This document shows positions 35,160 through 47,399 of a stretch of DNA of 64,000 bases, piece after piece. Under the pieces are notes generated by a model. That model had not been told where the DNA came from, did no database searches, and was given only the letters and a program-made list of their open reading frames with translations. Made by a program: the position numbers and the translations under genes. The stretch comes from Progne subis subis (lineage: Eukaryota; Chordata; Aves; Passeriformes; Hirundinidae), in contig JAKJHU010001553.1 of the NCBI GenBank assembly GCA_022316685.1, forward strand, positions 1 through 64,000, read 5' to 3'. How positions within the stretch are numbered: the stretch's first letter is position 1; each line of letters begins with the position of its first letter.

Positions 35160-36280
35160 TGTTAAATCCCTACCTCAGGGCTTCCTTGAGATGACATGTG
35201 ACCACCAGAGGCCAAGGCCAGCCAGAACTCTCTGTCCTGGCAGCTGTTTTTTCTGGGACAACCCTTGCACAGAGGGAATTTTTCAGGGGGAGTGTCAAGT
35301 TTTGCTACAGGCACCAGGGAAGACAGATTATTCCTTTCCATAGGAAGGAAAGCACTAAGCCCACCATGATGAGAGGCAGCCCTCAGCATTCCAAGATCAG
35401 CTGGACCTGTCAGGTGGCCCCTGGGAGCCCAAAGCAGCAAGATAAGTTCCATCCCCCTTGCTTCCATGAGGCCCAGCAGGGTCACAATGGCCCTTTGGTT
35501 CTGTGGGGCCCTTTGGTGTCACCATGGTCTCCATGATTCCATGGGGCCTTGAAATGCCATAATGGGGTCTTCATGGATCCATGGTGCCCTGCAGGATCAC
35601 AGTGGCCCTTTGGTTCCACCAGGCCCTGTAATGCAACAATGGCCTCGTGGTTCCACAAAGCCCTGCTGCTCCACACTGGCCCCTTGGGACCATGCAGCCC
35701 AACAGTGCCACAATGATCCCTGTGTTTCCATGAATTCCCACAGTATAACAATGATCCCTCGGATCCAGGAGGGCCTGAAGTGTCACCATAGTCTCCAGAG
35801 GAAAGAAAGCATGGAGCCCCAGTGTTTCAGGGGCTGATAAATGGCAGCCAGGAGAGGCCAAGGCAAACCAGAGCTCTGTGTCCCAGCAGCTTTCATCTGG
35901 GAGCAATGGAATAAATATTTTGGATTCTGTATCTCATATATATGGAATTTTGGAGGCAGAATCCCAATTTCAGCCATGAACACCTGCTTAAGAAGCCCGT
36001 TCTTCCCATAGGAAGGAAAACACTGATCCCCAGTATTTCAAGGGCAGATTAGAGGTGACCAGCAGAGGCCAAGGCAAGCCAGACCTATGGGTCATGGCAG
36101 CTTTTGTCTGGGAGAAACCCTTGCATGCAGTGAATTTTGGAGAAGTACCAATTTTGGCCATGGGTGCCTGGGCAGAAGAGAAGGTTCTTTTCTGTAGGAA
36201 GGAATGCATGGAGTCACGATGTTTCAGGGGTACATGAGAAGAGACCCTCAACATGCCAAGGTCAGTTGAGTCAGTCAGGC
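35160..36280 (+). repeat. ~190-bp units with inserted ~37-bp array
   Basis: Units with GGCCAAGGCAAGCCAGA and TTTTGGCCATGG text have anchors near 35,345, 35,800, 36,010 and 36,200. Between the first two lies a ~37-bp array (35,440-35,790). This mixed order suggests the two repeat types form one composite element. Confidence 0.65.
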
Positions 36281-37480
36281 CAAGCCATCCAGAGCTGTTC
36301 CCTGCTCCCTTGGATCCATGGGGCCTCACAGTGTTCACAATGGTTGTGTCATATTGGATCCTTGGTTTCACGAGGCCCACTGTGTCACACTGGCCTCGTG
36401 TTTCTGTGGGCCCCCATAGTGTCACAATGGTCCCCTTGGTTCCATGAGGCCGCAGAGCGTCACAGTGGTCTCTGTTTCCATATAGTCCTGCAGTGTCACA
36501 GTGATCCCTTGGTTCTATTGAGCTCCTCAGGATCACAATGGCCCCTTGGCTGCATGAGGTCCTGCAGTGTCAAAATGGTCCTTTGCTTCCATGAGGCTGT
36601 CAAAGGGGTCTCCTTGGTTCCACAAGGTCCTGCAGAGCCTTTTGGGTCAAAGTTTCATAATAGTCAAAATTCAAAATTTCAGAATAGTCTCCAGGAATCC
36701 ATGAAGCCTGCAAGGCCATAATGGACATTTTGTGCCATGGGTTCCCGTGCTGTTCCATGAATCCTAAGTTCCATGGGGCCCTGCAGTGTCACAATGTTCT
36801 CATTGGTTCAATGGTGCAACAAAATGCCACAATTGCCCCATGGTTCCATTAAGCCCCACAGTGTCACTGGGGCCCTTTTGCTCATCCACAAGGCTCCGAT
36901 GTGCCACAGTGGCCCTTTGGATTCCCAGGGCCTCAAGGTGTACAAATGGCCTCCAGGGTTTCATGAGGCCCTGCTGTGTCACAATGGAGCTTGGGTTCCA
37001 TGATGCCCCATGGTGTCACAATGGTGTCCTTGGTTCCACGGTGTCAGAATGGACCCTTCATCCCATGGACACCCACAGTGTTCACTGTAGCCCCCTTGAT
37101 TCCATGAGGCCCTGCCATGCTATAATGGCCCCTTGGTTCCAGTGGGTCCCAAAGTGTCAGAAGAGTCTCCATTGTTCCTTGAGGCCCTGCAATGTCACTG
37201 TGGTCCCCTTGGTTCCACAGAGCCCCACAGTGTAACAATGGACTCCTGGTTGCATGAAGTCTTTCTCTTTCACACTGTACTTTTGATTCCATGAGGTTTC
37301 TCAGTGTCACAAGGGCCCCTGGTCTTCATGAGGTTCCAGAGTGTCGCAATGGTCTCCTTGGATCTGTGGTATCACAATGGACCATTGGTTCCATGTGGCC
37401 CTGCTGTGTCAAAAAAGGATTTTTGGTTTTTATGAGGTGTCACAGTAGACCCCTTGAATCTGTGAGGTCCTGCTGTAACC
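36281..37480 (+). repeat. Degenerate ~37-bp array, spacer and inner right arm
   Basis: The same units as at 23,946. The part after 37,110 pairs with 32,575-33,143. Confidence 0.8.
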
Positions 37481-37819
37481 AAATCTCCGAAATACAAGAA
37501 TAAGGATCCTTAAACCTAATTTGCAATTAAGAGGGCATCACCTATCAGGCTTGAGGTCTGAGGTGTGATAATTCAAAACCTTACATCAGCATGTCATTTT
37601 AAAAGAGTGATAGTTACATACAGCAACTACATGAGCCATTACCATAAAACCCACCAAAAGTTCCCAGATTCACTTCTTTTTTTCTATCACTGCACTCTTG
37701 AGCCACGTGTCTTCCACTTGCCTTCCAATTGTTCTTGATGGGAAAACAGGCCCTGCATGCCTTGTTCCTGAAATTTCATAAGCACGGTAAAAGTTGAATT
37801 AACCCTCCTGGTTTCATGC
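37481..37819. other. Inner right-arm segment
   Basis: Inverted partner of 32,191-32,570. No gene. Confidence 0.45.
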
Positions 37820-38600
37820 CCAAGGCTTTGTGTGGCCAGGCAGAGGCAGGCAGGACACAGAGCTGTCAGCAAAGGAAGGGGCCAGCGAGGTGGGGCAGCC
37901 GGGGGATGACGACAGCCTGCAGGGACAGAGGCGCAGGGCATGGACACCGTAGGACAGCCTGGGCTGGAGAGGGCACAGGGATGGGCAGCAGCTGAAAGGC
38001 CCTGACACAGCCAACTCCTGCAGCACTTGGGCCATGGCTGCTGGCCCTGGGCCTGAGCCATGAGCAGGAGACAAGGACCCTGGCAGGCCTGGGGCCTCAT
38101 TGCCTCCTTGTCCCTGCTCAGCAGCCTGGCAGGGGCCGCCCCATGGTGCTGCCCTTGGCATTGCACATCCCCACATCCCAGTGTCCCGGGAAGAGCCCTG
38201 AGCACTGAGGGAGGGACAGGATCTGCCTTGGCAGGGGCAGGGGCTCAGGCCTTGGCCCTTTGCATTCCTGAAACACATGCAGGTTTGCTGAGCATCAGAG
38301 ACACCTTTGCCTTGTTTGTCCCCACCTGTCATCACTGCCTGCAGTGTTCTGCTCCAGCTGGAACCTGGGGACACTTTCTCAGTCATATCCCTCAGTGGGA
38401 TCCATTAAAACTTCAAGAACCTTTGGAGTTTCAAAGTCACTTTGAATTCTTGAAAAGTTTTTTAAACACTCTCAGGGACTGACAGCATTGCAAACAACAC
38501 GAAAGCCCCAAGAGACTCATTAAAGTCCTTGTGCTCTGTCTGTGCTACTGCTCTGGGCTGGCCTCCGGGCACAGAGGCAGCTCCTGGCAACCAAGAAGAG
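37820..38600 (-). repeat. Module head, copy 4 (inverted)
   Basis: Inverted copy of the module head. Its core (37,850-38,357) has one substitution in the 235 bases that are identical in copies 1-3. Unlike the left arm, there is only one copy here, so this looks like the single-copy state. Confidence 0.8.
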
Positions 38601-39778
38601 TTTCAAAAAGACATTCCTCCTGAGGAGCAGCTCCTCTCCCAGCCCAGCAGGGTTGTGGGCACTGCCTGCAGGTATATGAGAGCAGTGAAGTAGAGGCTTA
38701 AATAAACTGGAAGGACAATCCTGAGATTGATCCTGAGCTTATTGAAGCTGGAAGGACAATTGTGAGATGATTCAGAGAAATCTCCACAGCTTTTGAAAAT
38801 TCTGAGTGTCTTCATGGAGAAATCATCACCACTCCTGACACAGTAAGTCTCTGGCTGCAGGGATCTCCTCAAGCTGACCCAGGACAGGACTGACATGACT
38901 GTAAGGATGGCTCTTCTGCCCTTTCTGCTTTGGGGGAGGATGTGCTCCAGAGCGGGGCTGCCCTGGGCACCGTCAGAGGGACAGGGCAGGACGGCTCCTG
39001 CTGCCAGGGACGGCTGCAGGGGCTGAAGCTGGGGCTGCAGCCAGGGGTGCCCAGGGCTGTCGTGCAGAGCAGCTCCTGCAGCCCTGAGGGCTCTTGGCCA
39101 GGCCAGGGCATCTGCCACCTGCCAGGGGCAGCTCTCAGCCTGCCTGGGAGCTCCCCATGGACTCTGGGGAGAAGTTGGAGGTGGAAGGAGTGACCCCCAC
39201 CAGGGCAGATTCCTCCTGCTGTGGAGATGGTGCTGCATGGCCAGGGCTGCTCTCAGCTTTCTCTAAAGGAAAGGAAAGGGGCTGTCAGGGTTGTCTGTGT
39301 CACTGAGACTCCTGCACTGTCACCCTGGGGATCAGCAGATCTGCCTCACAGCTCCCTCAAAAAATGCCTCCTCACCATCCTCGACCTACAGACAGCACCA
39401 GCAGCACCTTGGCTTGCAGCATCTCTGTCTGAGCTGCCCTTAAGGCCCTGCTGCCAGGGAGCTGCCCCTGGGCAGTGCCCTGTGCTGGGAGGGGTGTGCA
39501 GGGCAGAGCTGATCCCCCAGGGCTGGGCTGGGCTCTGGGAGCACTAGCAGGGACAAGGCTTGGATAGAGAGAAACAGCTCCCAGTAGGCAAAACTCCAGC
39601 CAGCAGAGAACCAAACCAGCCCTTGGAATGTGTCCCTGTCCAGCTGCAGAGGAAAAGAGAGAAGGGTTTAGAAAAATTAACTTTGAAATTGTAGCCTTTG
39701 AAAAATCCACTTTATTTTGCAATAATTTTTTCGGTGTGTCCATTGTGAATTAGAGGGAGAAACAGCCAGACACATCAA
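38601..39778. other. Right receptor upstream region
   Basis: 38,601-39,225 pairs with 21,561-22,189. 39,226-39,750 has no clear left partner. No promoter motif could be fixed. Confidence 0.45.
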
Positions 39779-40708
39779 ATGTCCAACAGCAGCTCCATCA
39801 GCCACTTCCTCCTGCTGCCATTGGCACACACGGCAGCTGCAGCTCCTGCACTTCTGCCTCTTCCTGGGCATCTCCCTGGCTGCCCTCCTGGCCAACGGCC
39901 TCATCATCAGCGCCGTAGCCTGCGGCCACCTCCTGCACACGCCCATGTTCTTCTTCCTGCTCAACCTGGCCCTCACCGACCTGGGCTCCATCCTCACCAC
40001 TGTCCCAAAGCCATGCACAATTCCCTCTGGGACACCAGGACCATCTCCTACACAGGATGTGCTGCACAGGTCTTTTTCTTACTGTTTTTCATTGGAACAG
40101 AGTATTATCTCCTGACCATCATGTGCTACGACCGCTACGTGTCCATCTGCAAACCCCTGCACTACGGGACCCTCCTGGGCAGCAGAGCTTGTGCCCACAT
40201 GGCAGCAGCTGCCTGGGCCAGTGGCTTCCTCACTGCTCTGCTGCTCACAGCCAATACATTTTCCCTGCCCCTGTGCCAGGGCAATCCCCTGGGCCAGTTC
40301 TTCTGTGAAGTGCCACAGATCCTCAAGCTCTCCTGCTCACACTCCAAACTCAGGGAACTTGGACTTCTTGCTGTTCATGCCTCTTTAGCACTTGGCTGTT
40401 TTGTGTTCATTGTTTTCTCCTATGTGCAGATCTTCAGGGCCGCGCTGAGGATCCCCTCTGAGCAGGGACGGCACAAAGCCTTTTCCACCTGCCTCCCTCA
40501 CCTGGCTGTGGTCTCCCTGTTCCTCAGCACTGCAGACTTTGCCTACCTGAAGCCCCCCTCCATCTCTTCCCCATCCCTGGATCTGGCGCTGTCAGTTCTG
40601 TACTCAGTGGTGCCTCCAGCCCTGAACCCCCTCATCTACAGCCTGAGGAACCAGGAGCTCAAGGCTGCAATGTGGAGACTGATCTCGGGACAATTTCAGA
40701 AACATTAA
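39779..40708 (+). pseudogene. OR14-like olfactory receptor, right-arm copy (broken)
   Basis: Starts MSNSSSISHFLLLPL. Two bases are lost at about 39,829 (ACGCGGCAG in the left arm, ACGGCAG here). One C is lost at about 40,009. Together they restore frame, but about 60 residues covering transmembrane segments 1 and 2 are out of frame. From about residue 77 the receptor is normal: the segment 3 end with CYDRYVSICKPLHYGTLL, FSYVQIF, RIPSEQGRHKAFSTCLPHL, then SVVPPALNPLIYSLRNQE, and a stop at 40,706-40,708. The lesions differ from those in the left copy, so both copies decayed, or were misread, after the duplication. Confidence 0.85.
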
Positions 40709-40944
40709 AATTATTGCCATTTTCTACACTTGTAATAAAAGTCAATTTTATAACACTTGTTTTTTGGTTATAAGTGTTGGGGTTTTTTCTGTGGCCCCAA
40801 ATTATGTCAGTGAGGGGCTGTGCTCTCAGTGGCTTTAAACACACTAAAGGATTTCCCAGCAGAGTTTTCTCCAGAGATCCCCCTTTTTTTCCCTTCTCTG
40901 GAGCTGCAGCAGCACTGTCTGTGTGCAGAGCTGGGTGCAGGTCA
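40709..40944. other. 3' flank of right receptor
   Basis: Pairs with 18,800-19,130. Includes AATAAA at 40,734-40,739, a possible polyadenylation signal. Confidence 0.45.
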
Positions 40945-42360
40945 TAGGTGGCACAGCAGCTCTGCTCCTGCTGGCCACACCATTCCTGATCCAGGCCAGG
41001 TGCCATTGGCCTTCTTGGCCACATGGGCACACTGCTGGCTCATGTCCAGCCTGCTGTCCGTCAGTGCCCCAGGTCCCTTTCTGCCTGGACGCTCTCCAGC
41101 CACTCTGTCCCCAGCCTGTAGCACTGCAGGGGTTGTTGTGGCCAAAGAGCAGGACCCAGCCCTTGGTCTTGTTAAACCTCCCACTGTTGGATTTGGGCCC
41201 TGGATCCAGCCTGTCCAGATCCCTGTGCAGAGCCCTCCTACCCTCCAGCAGATCCACACTCACACCCAGCTTGGTGTCATCTGCAAATTTGCTGATGGTG
41301 GACTCAGTCCCCTCATTCAGATCATCAATGCAGATATTGAAATCCACTCTGGCTGGGTCTGATCCCTCAGCCATCCTGTGGGTGCCCTGTGATGGCTCTC
41401 AAGGTGATCTGTTCCAGAACCTTGCTGGGCACCGAGGTCAGGCTGACAGGCCTGGAGTTCCCCAGATCCTCCTTCCAGCCCTTCTTGGGGATGGGCTCAC
41501 ATTGGCACCTCCAGTCCTCTGGGACCTCCCTGCAGAGCCAGGACTGTGAGAAATGATGGAGAGCAGCTTGGTGAGCTCCTCCACCAGCTGCCTCATCCCC
41601 CTAGGATGGATCCCATCTGCTCCCAGAGACACCTGTGAGCGTCTGAGGGGCTCAGCAGGTCACCAGCTGCTTCCTCCTGGATGACGGCTGTTCTGCTCCC
41701 TGTGCCCATCTACCAGCTCAGGAGAACACGTGTCTGAGGATAACCTGTCTGATTGTTGAAAAATGAGGCAAACAAGGTGTTAAGCAGCTCAGCCTTTTCC
41801 TTATCTCTAGTTACTATATTCCTCACAGCACCCAGTAAAAACTAAAGGTTCTCCTTATCCCACATGTTGCTATAAATTTATTTGTGGCAACATTTTAATT
41901 TTTCAGAAAACTGACCAGGTTAAATTTTAACTGATCTTTCACCTCTCTTATTTTCTTTCCCCATGACCTAACAACATCCTTAAACATTTCCTGAATTGCC
42001 TGACTTTCTATCTGAGGTGTTGCAGCTTTTTTTTTTTTTTCCCCTTGACTTCCCACAAAAGTACCATGGACGGCCAGGCCCATCATTTTCCTCACTGGCT
42101 CATCTTTGGGCACACCAGGACAGGATGCTCCTCTCCCCTTAAGATCCTTTCTTGAAGTGTGTCCATCCTTCCTGGGCTCTCCTATTTTTAAGGGCTGTTT
42201 CTCCTAAAAAAAATCCGTACCTGATTCGGTACTCCCCAAATCTGCATCCTATAGAGGCCAAAGTCTGCCCTCCATAATTTCAGTGTAGATGTTTTGTTGA
42301 TGCCTTTCCTTCTTTCCCAGATTTTTGGAAAGTTGATTATTTCATGGTCACAATACCCCA
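40945..42360 (-). mobile_element. CR1 LINE, right-arm copy, degraded
   Basis: Inverted partner of the CR1 at 16,490-17,890, with the same jump that removes the middle of the reverse transcriptase. The minus strand again reads [11 protein letters not shown] and RLDMSQQCA. The CR1 tail present in the left arm is missing here. Confidence 0.85.
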
Positions 42361-42894
42361 GGCAGCCTCAGTCCATCACATCTCACCACCCCTTTCCAGT
42401 TTGTGGACAGCATCAGACAGAGCTTTCCTTGGCAGTGGGAGTGTTACCACAAATTTGGTAAAATAAAAAGCTCCTTAACACCAGTGTAGCATTTAGAAGC
42501 AGCATTCTTTATTTGGCTGGATGCACGGGGGAACAGCTCCTCCCAAAGCTGTGCATGCTGAGTACAGGAATGTTTCTGTTTATATTCTGTATTTTGCATT
42601 CATATTCATTGATGGTCCTGGACTAAACATACATTTGATAATCATTTCCCTGAAGTCATTTACATATTTCCCCTCCCCTTTTGCATGCACTCTTCTGTCC
42701 TGGGGGTCTCTCTGGTGGTCCCTGGTGCTCACAGACCCCAATGTTCCAGTTGGCCTGGCTGAGCTGGCAGGACACTGAGGCTGGTGAATTTCCAGTTCCC
42801 CTTCTTACACAATGGACATTGTGTGGTTTCCATGGGCCAGTGGTTTTGGAGAATGAGCATTGTGTAGCTCACCAGGTGTAGACCATTTATCATC
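42361..42894. other. Arm segment without recognised gene
   Basis: Partner of 15,956-16,489. No motif. Confidence 0.4.
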
Positions 42895-43065
42895 TGGTAA
42901 CATGAGGTCACAGAGTGGGCTATGACATCGCACAGTGGGTTAGGGGAGGTCACTGAGCAGCTATGACATCATTGGTAATCTCTGTGACATCACAAAGCAG
43001 ACTATGGCATCACAGTGTCGGCTGTGACGCTGCCAGGTGGCTGTGTGACATCACTGGGTTGGTCA
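42895..43065. repeat. Degenerate TGTGACATCA-rich repeat
   Basis: Partner of 15,715-15,955, with fewer units. Confidence 0.6.
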
Positions 43066-43249
43066 TTCCACCCCAGACTCCCTCACAGTTTCCCCCATGA
43101 AGTCCAATGCTGTTCATGTCCAGCAGGGTCCCCTTGTCCCCCAGAATCCTTCCAGTGTGCCTGGAGCCACAGCCTCCACCAAAGGATGTTCCAAAGGATC
43201 GACCCCAGAGCCTGACACGGGGATGAGGGGCTGGGCTGTGTGACCAGGC

Positions 43250-43500
43250 ATCAAGGACGTGCATGATCCAGGTCACTGTGGCTTGAGTTGGGTTCCCCAG
43301 GGCAGGAAAGATGTCTGGCAGCTGCAGCAGGGTTAGGGAAGGGCCCCAAGGTGGGGCTGGAGCCCTTTGGCTGTGAGCAGAGGCTGAGGGAGCTGGGCTT
43401 GTCCAGCCCCGAGCAGGGAAGGCTGAGGGGCTCCTCATGCCAGCCTGGCAGTGCCACCGAGGAGGTGATGGAGAACACAGAGCCAGGCTCTTCAGGGGCC
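43250..43500 (+). mobile_element. CR1-like fragment, right arm
   Basis: Partner of 15,280-15,510. The plus strand reads EQRLRELGLSSPEQGRLRG. Confidence 0.55.
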
Positions 43501-44639
43501 TGGTGGGAGACAAGAGACAATGATATAGAGTGAAAGAGGGGAGCTTCAGCCAGGACAGGAGGAAACCTTTGTTCCCATGGGCTCAGCCAGGTGCTGAGAT
43601 GCTGCCATCTCCCTGTCCTTTGGGATTTTCCAATCCAGACCAAATCAAGCCTTGAACCACTTGGTCTGGCCCAGTTTCTGACAGCTTGGGCTGCTGACTT
43701 GCTGAGGTCCTTTCCAATTCAGCTCTCTAATGATCCGGGACAGTGCTGCTCCCTGTTTTACACTGGAGCACAGCAGATGGGACAGGAGCCCTGCAGGGCT
43801 GTGCAGGACCTGCAGCTTGCGAGGTGCACGAGCACATCTTCATTAGCTGGGTCATTTGAGCACTTCTAAGAAATGACAAAGTTTTCCCATCAGGAGAGAC
43901 CAGGAATTTCCTGGAATTGTATGATGGCAGGAGAAGGAATCCTGATCTTCCCCTCTCTTAGTGTCACTGGCTGGACTTCTGTTTTTCATGGGGCTGTGCC
44001 TTCCCTTGGTTTCGTTGGCTGGCAATAAACGAACATCCCTCTGTGTCTCAGGCAGCTCCTTCTGCAAGGAAAGCAGGTGGGAGTTTGTGCCAAGGAGCTG
44101 AAAGCTGCAGGTGCAGCCTGGATGGAGGAAGCTCAGATTGGCAGAAGGCTGCTCTGAGTCCCAGGGGCTGGATGAGGGAAATGGTGGGGTGGGGGTAGGG
44201 ACAAAGTGTGACTGATTGTCAGCCATGAAGGGTCTTGATTTTCATATCTGTTCAGACTGCATGGGGAGGTGCTGGGGATCAATATCAACTGGAGATTGCT
44301 GATACCAATCTATAAACAGGGAAATAAACTAAATTGGACAAAAATCCTTTACATTTCTATGAGATAGAGTATATGCTCTTTGAATACACTTCTGAAATCT
44401 GTACAATCAACCACAGAAGAATTGAAGAATCTAAATTAAATTAAATTATTCCCAGGAGATTTTCTGGTTTTGGGTGTTTTGAAATATTAATGAGCCTTTG
44501 GCACTGAATTCCTGAACTGAAGAGCTGAAGACTGAACAAGCCTCTGAAGAACTAAAACTCATCAGGGACCTCCAGTTGCTCAGGATCCATCTGCAGCAGA
44601 GCAGATTAAATAGATTCCAGGGGTTTCCTACTGAAAAAG
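43501..44639. other. Arm segment without recognised gene
   Basis: Partner of 14,131-15,270. Its 44,160-44,540 part has a third copy at 33,880. No coding motif. Confidence 0.4.
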
Positions 44640-44945
44640 TACTGTGAGCTCACGTGCAGTCACAGGGGCTCCATGGTGACATCCCAGGGGTCCTTAATCT
44701 TCATAAGGGTCATGAGGTGACAGACAGTCACAGGGCTGCACAGTGACAACAGAGGTGTCTGTACACTGCCAAGGAGCCAATTTGTCCCAGGCAGTGGCAG
44801 GAGTCCAGTGGTGACATCCCTGTGCTCCTAAAGAACAGCGAGGTGACAGAAACTCACAGGGCTCCATGGGGACATCCCAGGAGTGTCCAGGCTGCCAAAG
44901 AGCTGGGATGTCACAGACATTCACAGGGGTTCCTGTCATGGACAG
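44640..44945. repeat. Degenerate tandem repeat
   Basis: Partner of 13,736-14,130. Confidence 0.55.
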
Positions 44946-46129
44946 AGTGGCAGCTTCAGGCAAAATTTATTAAACAAGTTCCTGTTGGGTTATGAGGTGC
45001 AGAAAGGACCCCCAACACCCCAATCATACCCCCAAGCTCCCTATACCAGGCTTTACAAACTCTTTCTGTGAGAGGATCCTGGGACTTATTGGATCCAATC
45101 CCAGCCCCAGACTTTGTCAAGGATTTATGTGTAAAGAATCATAAAGGTGGAATTGAACCTTTGTACAACTTTGTCCCACAACAATAAGGATGGCAAACCA
45201 GAAGTGTTTAGGTACATAACATATGACTGATTATGATCATGATTAAAAAAAAGGTTTTGTTTACTTACTCCACAGTATAGGAGCTGTAACATCTATTTTA
45301 ATATAGTGCTCTAGGAGTGCAGAGGAGCCCTGGCCAGAGGCTGCCCTGTCCCTGGGGCAGCAGGAGCTGCCTGAGGAGCCCCGGGGCCAACTCTGTGCTG
45401 CTGTGCTGGGCAGCGGGGCTGGCCCTGGGGCTGCACGAGCTGCCTGAGCTGAGCATGTCCTGAGCATTCCAGACACAGAGTGGCTGTTCCTGACCTCCAG
45501 TGCCTCCAGTTCCTGCTGCAGGGCCAGACAGCCACTCTGGGCTGTTCTGCAGGGCTGGGGCAGGGAGAGGAAAACAATGGACCCTTGATTATGAGAGTCC
45601 CTGCAGTATCAGAATGATCTCCTTGGTTCCACACATCAGCTGGGAGAAGCTTTCATAGCCAGGGACTAAAGATCCTCTCCCAGAAACTGGGAATTCCTGC
45701 TGGTATGTCCAGCTTTGCAGGCAATGAGGTGGGCAGAAAAACAAGGAGAACTAGGCAAGAAAACAGTATCCATAGTATAAAGTCATTATAACAGTATTTA
45801 TTTAGTCAATGCTGACAGTGATGGGAATAGCTCCACCACAAACTCACTTGTCTGTTCTTCACACAGTACTATCTTTTATATTTTTTTTTTTGTTCTCATT
45901 ATACTTTCCTAACCTTGATATTGTACATATTTTCTAATCACATGTTTATGTAAGCCCTGGTAGCACATGCCTGGTCCGTGCAAAGGGTGCTCATCAGCCT
46001 CCTGGTGATTGTTTTGATGAAGGCTCAGAAAACTTCCTGGGGCTTGAACTTATTACCCCTGCTTCCTGCACATGCTCTATAAGATTGTCTGCTCAAATAG
46101 CCAGGGGTCAGCTGTTTGCAGTTACCTTG
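44946..46129. other. Arm segment with deletion junction at about 45,310
   Basis: At 45,305-45,325 the sequence passes from the partner of 13,370 straight to the partner of 11,690. The 1.7 kb between them, including the receptor fragment at 12,372, is absent. No gene. Confidence 0.55.
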
Positions 46130-46965
46130 TGTCATGGTTGGACACTGGCCCACTGCCAGGCACCCACGAGAGTCCTTCACTCATCCTCCCTGCCACAGCT
46201 GGGCAGAGAAGGAAAAAAATATTAAAAACACTTCATGAGTGAGTTAAGAAACAGGAGAAATATTTCATAAACAAAATGGCTCAACTTAAGTTGCAAAGTG
46301 AATTTTAATACTAACAGAATAAGAGAAGAATAATGAGAGGTAAATAAACCCTTAAAACACCTTTTTTCCACCCAGGTCCTCCGTTCTTCTCACGACAGCA
46401 CAGAGAAACAGGGCATGGGAGTTTTCTCATTTCATCATAGAGATTTTCTTCTGTGCTCTGGGAGAGGAGCCCTTCTCCCATGTGGCCATGGAGTCCCTCC
46501 CACTGGATACAGTTCTCCATGAACTGCCCCAGCGTGGGTCCACTCTCACGAGCAGCAGCCCTACCGCACCTGCTGCAACGTGAGTCCCTCCCACGGGCAC
46601 ACAGTCCTCCCAAACTGCTGCAGCATGGGGCTCTCCTCCCACGGGTGCAGTCCTCCAAGGACAGGCTGCTCCAGCCTGGAAGCAGGGCCCCCTCTCTCCA
46701 CCGGGTCTCCCACTGGATCACAGCCTCATCCAGGCATCCACCCGCTCTGGGATGGGCACCTCCCCAGGGGCTGTGGGTGGATCTCTGCATCCCCATGGAT
46801 CCCCATGGGCTGAGAGTGGATCTCTGCATCCCCATGGATCCCCATGGGCTGAGAGTGGATCTCTGCATCCCCATGGATCCCCATGGGCTGAGAGTGGATC
46901 TCTCCATCCCCATGGATACCCGTGGTGCCCCTGCCACAAAAACCAGGCCATGCCAAACCAATACA
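46130..46965 (-). mobile_element. ERVL-type solo LTR, right copy
   Basis: Inverted partner of 9,874-10,873 with the same TG...CA ends. It is about 160 bp shorter, mainly because the internal minisatellite has four units fewer. Confidence 0.65.
46785..46925 (-). repeat. 39-bp minisatellite, 4 units
   Basis: Units anchored on CCATGGAT at 46,793, 46,832, 46,871 and 46,910, exactly 39 bp apart. Confidence 0.9.
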
Positions 46966-47399
46966 GCTTGTTCTGCGAAATTTGCTGAATTCTAAAAAGA
47001 GACTTCATTCCCATTCCTTGTTACAAGGAACTATTTCTTTCTGCACAGCTACAGCTTTTGGCACAGTTCAAGCATTATCTTGTTGCCTCAGCATCAGGGC
47101 CCATCAGGCTGAGTCTGACCTGTCCTTTCTCCAAGCTGCAAACAGAACCTGCCCCCAGCCAGTGCCCTGCAAACAGGCAGGGTTCTGTCGGGCCAGGGAG
47201 AGTGCACAGAGATTTGGGGTCTGTGAGTGCTGGCAGGGAGAGATCAGGCACAGGGAAACACCTGCAGGGGGAAAATCTCCAGGAAGCAGAGAGAGTCCCT
47301 GTCCCTGAGCCCCATGGCCTCCAGTCCCTGCTGCAGGGCCAGACCTGACTCTGCTGCTCTGGGGCTGGGACAGGGGCAGGGAGAGTCTGGACTCTGCAG
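46966..47399. other. Arm segment without recognised gene
   Basis: Partner of 9,421-9,873. GC-rich. No motif. Confidence 0.4.
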
